Source of the DNA: Spinellus fusiger
Taxonomy: Eukaryota > Mucoromycota > Mucoromycetes > Mucorales > Phycomycetaceae
Assembly (NCBI GenBank): GCA_025094145.1
Contig: JALLLS010000039.1
Coordinates: 62,001 to 126,000, forward strand
Direction of reading: 5' to 3'
DNA length: 64,000 nt
Shown: piece by piece, positions 57,801-64,000 of the stretch
Layout of the letters: every line of letters starts with the position of its first letter
How positions within the stretch are numbered: position 1 is the stretch's first letter
Program-made: the position numbers and the translations under genes
Notes under the pieces: generated by a model
What the model was told of the DNA's origin: nothing
Seen by the model: only the letters and a program-made list of their open reading frames with translations
The model's database searches: none

Positions 57801-60800
57801 AAAATTCTATATAAGAGTGCCCTATCGATTCTTACTTGCTGACGTTGTGGACAATATACTCAACCTACTCAAAGCTATCAAGATACTTCGCAATCGACTA
57901 TCTCATGGTAACTCTCTTATGCTGTTTGGTCCACAAGCAAAATTCACACCTGTCTCTGTACCCTCTGTTTCTATAAAGTGCGATATATTGGCACTTGAAC
58001 TCCAGGATGATCCATTTGAGGCACGTCTACGAATGATCTGGAGAACAGGATTAGATCATCAGACCAATCGAATAGCACTTGAAGATGCATTTGAAGCAAA
58101 GGCACAGACATTCTTAAATACAGCAGAAGACACTGTATCCAAGGGCATAAAAACAAACACTACCATTAGTGATGCATGGCAGGGGCTGCAAAGTCATAAT
58201 TCAAAATCATGGATCAAACACATCAACAGTATGCTTGAGAAAGAAAGAACAGCTTATGACACTGCAAGACGCTTTGACTATTGTTCACCCGAGGATGAAA
58301 GTGCTGACAGTCTCTATGATACAGCAGATACCACTTTATCATCTTCATCACTCTTCCATATTTCTATTCTTCCATTGCCACCCTCGCCCCCCCTCTTAAA
58401 CTTCACTCTGCTTCAGTTAGCATTCAGCATAAGAAGCCCTGACTTTCCTATTGAGCAGACACGTCAATTTGTACATACCAATGGCAAGGGAATTCCATTG
58501 GATACTGAATTCTCTTCTCTCGTACCCTTTCATGTTGATCTTCAGGCCAGTAAGACATGGGCACAACTAAGAGATTATCCATTGCCACTTATGCATGTGC
58601 CCCCAACGACCTCCAGTACGTGTACAGACTCACCTGCATGGTCTCTCTCTGGTGATTATGTGATTGGAGATGAACTTGGAAGTCTAGAAGCTACTCGGTG
58701 TGTTTGTATTTCCATCACACCCAAAGGGTCCTACACTGTAGATGTGAGCAGAACAAGCACGCCTCCTAAAATCTACTCTATTGTGGATATCAAAGTGCAT
58801 ACACAAAGTATGACCAGTTTCTGCTGGTCTGTCTCATACCAACCTGCGATTCAAGATGTCAGTCGAGCACTCGAAAACATCACCCGCCCACCTGTAGATC
58901 CTTCACCCAAAGTTGGGTTTTGGGATAAAATTCGATTGTCCATTCATACACGCAGTAAGATTGAGTTTATAGGTGGAGGCGACTTTGCATTTGTCATCAA
59001 GGGGACTCGCAACCCCTATGAAATGAGTACAGAAGGATTTGGACTTGCCAAGGTATGGAGTCATCATGTCCAATGGTTTTTTGGACACGAAAACCCACAG
59101 GGCGAGTTCATGCAGATTACAAGTGATGACTATGCTTTTGGTGTGCCCGATCTTATCTGTGGTGGCTATGCCTTTCTTGATCTGCTACCAAAAGGATATC
59201 CTCAGTATGAATTCAATAGTATTCCTTCCGCTTATTTAGCGACTTTTTGTCATCGTGATCAAAACACTTCTACTAAACAAGAATCTTTCCATGGAGTGAA
59301 AGATGAACAAAAAATGAGGTTTACAAAGATTGCTCTCAAATTATCAGGCGGAATTCGTATGGGGATTGGGTGTCATTTAGAACGTATCTGTGCTCCTGTC
59401 TGTGATGAGTGTCAAGGAAGGACACCAGAGAGTCGCAAATGTCGTTTCTTGCACTTTTTGCCTCACTACAAAGTCAAATTCAAAACACTTGATGCTGTCA
59501 AGGCACTAGCAAATCCAGAGGTAACCCTGATTCTTGTTTATAATATTATATTTTTGACTTGATTCAAACTTATCCATGTTTGTTATCTAGACGTATGATG
59601 CCTATGCTGGTTTTCGTTCTCAGTTTATTCACCTATCCATTAGTATTGTTAAGCTCAACATAGAGACAAACAAAGAAACACCCGAGAATGTAGCCATGAA
59701 CTCAATTCATCTCAGTAATCTCTTCATAGAGCATTTTCTTGCATGGGCTCGACTGTTTGGCGGTGGCATGAGCTATCCAATCCGCTATGGTACGCTTTAT
59801 CCAAGGATAGACAAACGACCCAACAAACAGTTTGGAAAGCATATTAGTACTGTCAAGTACAAGATTGTGGCTGGTCCGCTGATGATTGGTTATTTTTACA
59901 AAGACGAAAAAGAGTCGGACAGTGTAGTCTCCATGGATGAAATAGGCGATGTTGTGGGTCTTAAAGCTCTTGTTAGCCATTTCAGTGTGGATATGCACCA
60001 GCGCAGAACCATAGTCAATACTTCTGAGCAGAGCAGCAGCCCTCCCCAAGAGACATTGATAAAACAGAGAATGAAGGCAAATTGGCCGTTGCATGAAGCA
60101 GAAGTCCAGTTTAAAAATGTCGACCTGCGTGCTGTCAGAGCAAAATATATCAAAGGCAACCCTCTGGATGCTGAAGTAGATATGTCAAGACACCACCGTA
60201 GATCTGTTGATTCTTCCAGCATAGAAAGCAGTATTTCAGGCAGTGAAAGTAATGGCCCAGATTATCTTGAGAATTGGAATGATAAGCTTGGAGAAGATGA
60301 TACACCTCCAGAGTGGGTGGATTTTGATGACTTTGTTGAGCTGTATTTACCTACACCCATGCTATTGCCTAAAGTTCAAGTGCTACCATTCGCATTTTCT
60401 CCATGCATTTACTATCTCAAGCAGAATAGTCGAGACGATGCTGAAAAATACCAGTATCTTCATGGAACACATGACTGCATTATAGGCACTGCCATGGGTA
60501 AGTGGAGGAAGAGTGGGAAAAAAAGAAAGTAGGCAGGATATTTCTTAGCTAATTGTATCAATAGAAACGAGAGAGGTTCAAATGGCACTTTTACGTGAAC
60601 GTAGTGATAACATTGATCTGCAAATTCGTAAACATCAAGCACGCTTGCATAGTGTTGAATCCAAGTTATATGGATGTTCTGATAATGTTGACTTGTTGAA
60701 TGAGGTATTTTCTGATGATCTATGGATTTACTTGAAATGGCTTACACATAAACTCTCTTTTTGTCTATACATAGTCATATGCTATTGTCCAGAAAACAGA

Positions 60801-63800
60801 GATTTTGTTTGAAAAAAGAAACATACTTCAGCGCTACCTCAGAGAACTCTCCACCCAATCCATGCCAGATGTAGCTCATAATGCACGAATAGATTCAGAT
60901 GCCTACTCAAGTTCAATGATCTTTGGTCGTGATTCTCTTATGCGATGGGAACAGCTCATGGGCTACTTCAAACAGCGTTACATTATCCACAATGCACAGA
61001 TTCTTTGGAATAACTCTGTGCGCAATGTCATTTATCATTTCCTTGATGTCCAAGCTCATAAACGCGCCTTATCGTACTACATGTCTAGCCGCACTGTGAA
61101 GTTTCTTCGAGATATGACAGAGACACAGGATCAGAATCAGTATGAGAACTTGTATGGACCCAATGATGATATGGAATGCCATAACATTCACCAGATAACT
61201 CAGGAGCTGATTGATAGACTCTTATCAGAGCAAGACACCCATTTCTATGCTGAAAATGAGACGGAGGATGGCAGTAATAACAGTGGTGACCAGAATAATA
61301 TAAGGATGACAGATGAAAATGTTAATGATCCAGATGTCCAAATGAAAGGAATCCCATCTGGCTATAGTATAAAAAGCAACTATATTGTTGATTTATTGAA
61401 TCCTCAAATCAACCTTCAGAGTGATGCCAATTCAGATAGCTTAGTGCTCATGTCTAGTGAACGCATGCAAATCAAAGGACTCAACATAATGGATAACAAT
61501 GATACTGAGGCTGAGATGGATCTAGTCAAGAGTCGAACAATAGTAAGCATCGACAATACACAGTTCTTTGTGGCCAAGAAAGAGCACTTTGATACTGTGG
61601 ATCTTTTGTTGGACAATCACTATGGTGCTGGTGGTAGTGATCATTGGCTAGCCTGGATTCCACCAGAGATCTTGGTTAGCTATGTGAAGCAGTCTGATAA
61701 GTTCCAGCGTGTAGGCAACAGGCTCATGGCTACAGTTCAGTATGATAAACACAATGCACTGAGAATGAAGCCTAAGTCGAGCTCTATTTTTTCACAAACT
61801 CATCCATTTGAAGATCGATGTGATACTGTTCGTCTTAATTTTCCAAAACTGGCACTCACAGCCAACTCACAGCAATACAATGCAATGTATGAGGTGATTG
61901 TGGACTTACTTTTGTATAAGGAGCCAGCAAAGAAAGAAAGACTCAACCGTCTTCGTGAAATATCCATGGCAGCTGAGAAAGGCAATTTGTTTGAAACAAC
62001 TAAAAAAATTGTGAATCTCCAGAACAGAATCCGACACCTTGTCCACACTCGACAGCAATACAGATTAAACAGATTGTATTTGGGTGAACGTCAAATCGAG
62101 GACTTTAATATTATTCAGTTGACCCTTCATGAATTAGAAGAGGAACTCTATTTGACAATGGAGGCTGTTAAATCTATCCAAAACAGAAAGAAAAGTACAG
62201 AGCATGAACCAACAGTCAATCTCAAAGTTAATTTCTCTGCCGAATGCATTATCTGGGAAATGTTGACGGACAATGACACACCATTGTCAGAATGGAATCT
62301 TAAAAACACAAACTTTTTACTGATTAACAAAGACGACCATTCCAGTAGTAACACACTAGAAGTGGATCTACTTCATGTCACTAATCGAACAGTACCACCT
62401 GTGTTCAAAGATATCATTGGACCTTACACAGATTCTCGTAAGATGGTAGACTTCTCAAGGCAAAAAATGCTCCGGTGTTATGTAGCCAGCCTAGCTCCTG
62501 TGGGTGGTATTCCAGTCATTCAACACCTTGAAATCAATCTGTCTCCTGTCAGAGTGATGATGACTTATGATTTTGGAAAATTAATGGCCTCTTACTTCTT
62601 CCCCCCTGAAAGACGCCAAAAGCAACCAGATGCTGTCGGTACTATTTCTCTTACTTCTGGAATAGCCAATTCTACTACGCCCACCAATAGTAATTATAGT
62701 GAAAATGAGAGCAATCTAATTTTGGATAAGCATGTGGATAAAGAACTTACTCGATGCAGTTTTACAAAGCACCAAGATTCTGGAAAAGTAAACAACACTG
62801 AGAGTGCAAAGACAATTGATATTGGGTCTTTGTCTGCAAGAGATAGTGGTGAATATGATGCTGTGAACGAAACACCATCACCTGCCTCTGCTCCACCCAC
62901 TACAGGGAAAAAGCAGGGAAAAAATTCAAAACGTAGAAATCTACCAAGAACAACAACCGATGATTTATCTGTAATGAAGAAACGAGCATCTAGTAATAGA
63001 GCATTTATCTTGGTGAAAATACCCGGTGCAAAACACTGCCTTAGTTATCAGGCAAGCATTGAGATATCTATCAATCAATATCCATAAAGGCTAACAAATA
63101 TATATATATATACATATTATAGGGACCTAAAGAGAAAAATATTGAAGATTTAAGGGATTTTGTATTTCAACAGCCAACGCTTGAATACCGTAATAAAACC
63201 TGGTCATGGTTTGAACTTGTATCTAACATAAAGAAAGGTAGATATACTATGTATACTTTATTTTTATTTTTATTATCATTATTAATAATTTATTTTTATC
63301 TTTAGATTTTATGCGTGCAGCTGTGTTGCATAATAGTACTGCCTTATTGAAGGAGAAGTTGACTATTCGACGCCACCCAAGAGATGTCACTAAGTTTGCT
63401 GATAGCCCATCCTCTACTTCTGCCATCCTCACTTTTAATGCTGAGGATACACTGTCATTGGACAGTTCATTCAGGACTCATGGTTCAGAAGAGATAGATG
63501 ATGCATCAGAAGCAAACGAAAGCTCACATGAAGAGGATCATGAAGCGGATAAAGATAATATCTCAATACATTCAGCCGGTTCAAATGATAATGGATGGGA
63601 GGCAGATTCACTAAGCGAAACAAAGCCTACACGTCGCACCATTCTTTGGTCAAGAAGGTACTATTGAGTATGCCTTTAACGATCTAACCTTATCTAGATT
63701 CAAAAAGAATAAGCACTCAACAAGTTCAAGTGAAATAACTGAGACAGGATCTTTGCCTATTGACATTCCTATGCGTTCAGAAGAAGAAATGGCATCACCA

Positions 63801-64000
63801 AAAAGCCTTTCTATAAACAATCATAGTATAGGCTGTGTTAATGCCAGCCCTCGAAGCTATGAGAAATTCCCTCTCCAACCTCTCTACGATGAAGATATTG
63901 TTTCAAAGGGAAAGATATTGTTTGGAAAATATTATATTGGACAGCATCAGAATCCAACTTCAAGGCTAAAAGGAAAACTTCCACAAAAGCCCTCAAGTGT
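54817..64000 (+). CDS. FMP27: Fmp27/Hobbit family bridge-like lipid-transfer protein (BLTP2), 3' end outside window
   Basis: Exons 54817-59520, 59591-60497, 60565-60704, 60775-63051, 63123-63237, 63306-63657 and 63698 to beyond 64000 give 2932 aa so far, with all phases consistent. The N-terminus has one membrane helix (LIIGLALCLFIGYVI), then repeating beta-groove sequence. Family blocks are present: VGFWDKIRLSIHTRSKIEF (about 1365), EGFGLAKVW, DDYAFGVPDLICGG and LDLLPKGYPQYE (about 1450), WPLHEAEV and PPEWVDFDDF (about 1730-1810), and EKNIEDLRDFVF followed by EYRNKTWSWFEL. These rod-shaped proteins sit at ER-plasma membrane contacts and are thought to move lipids through a long hydrophobic groove. 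The intron at 63052-63122 is GC-AG. The last visible region is Ser/Lys-rich. Confidence 0.93.

Noticed and set aside
1..64000. tRNA, rRNA or CRISPR features
   Set aside because: I scanned for tRNA B-box-like motifs, rRNA-like blocks and regularly spaced repeats and saw none. A covariance-model search would be needed to exclude small RNAs.

Overview
This is a eukaryotic, AT-rich, intron-rich chromosomal segment, almost certainly from a fungus. Introns are short (about 42-190 nt) and follow the GT-AG rule with GTAAGT-like donors. The gene content is fungal: a Mit1-type SHREC remodeler, a copper-fist factor, Ccr4, Not4, Fmp27, Vps68 and Psa1. The Mucoromycota-like Tc1/mariner transposase, the LENG8/Thp3 and BICD-like proteins and the many simple repeats suggest an early-diverging lineage, most likely Mucoromycota. 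Assignment below phylum is not possible from the sequence alone.

Layout. 1.4-7.8 kb (+): CHD/Mit1 chromatin remodeler in 8 exons. 8.3-9.8 kb (-): GDP-mannose pyrophosphorylase, convergent with it. 9.8-16.6 kb: gene-poor, with a tandem-repeat block, microsatellites, one copy of a dispersed repeat and a decayed Tc1 transposase. 16.6-22.8 kb (+): CCR4 deadenylase, an intronless HAD-IIA hydrolase, a four-TM protein and a small copper-fist regulator. 23.0-29.9 kb (-): a secreted 3D-domain protein, a TMEM50/Vps68 protein, the NOT4 E3 ligase and a FetB/UPF0014 membrane protein. 31.2-32.1 kb (-): homeodomain factor. 34.0-35.3 kb: Tc1/mariner element with terminal inverted repeats (TIRs) and TA flanks. 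36.6-38.1 kb (-): three-LIM protein. 39.1-42.4 kb (-): TTI1, head to head with THP3/LENG8 (+, 42.5-45.6 kb). 46.2-47.8 kb (-): tail-anchored coiled-coil protein with a dynein-adaptor CC1 box. 48.1-50.3 kb (+): SET-domain lysine methyltransferase. 50.3-54.8 kb: gene-poor, with the second copy of the dispersed repeat. 54.8 kb to the window end (+): the giant lipid-transfer protein Fmp27/BLTP2, cut by the window edge.

The genes are mostly unrelated housekeeping functions, as usual for a fungal chromosome. Two CCR4-NOT subunits, the Ccr4 nuclease and the Not4 RING ligase, lie about 6.6 kb apart on opposite strands, which I regard as coincidence. Exon joins were worked out by hand from frame continuity, splice signals and family conservation. 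Where a join is ambiguous the entry says so. The observations most worth following are the BICD-like adaptor, two GC-AG introns that restore conserved protein motifs, a 42-nt frame-neutral intron that splits the Walker A motif of the remodeler, and the paired dispersed repeats.
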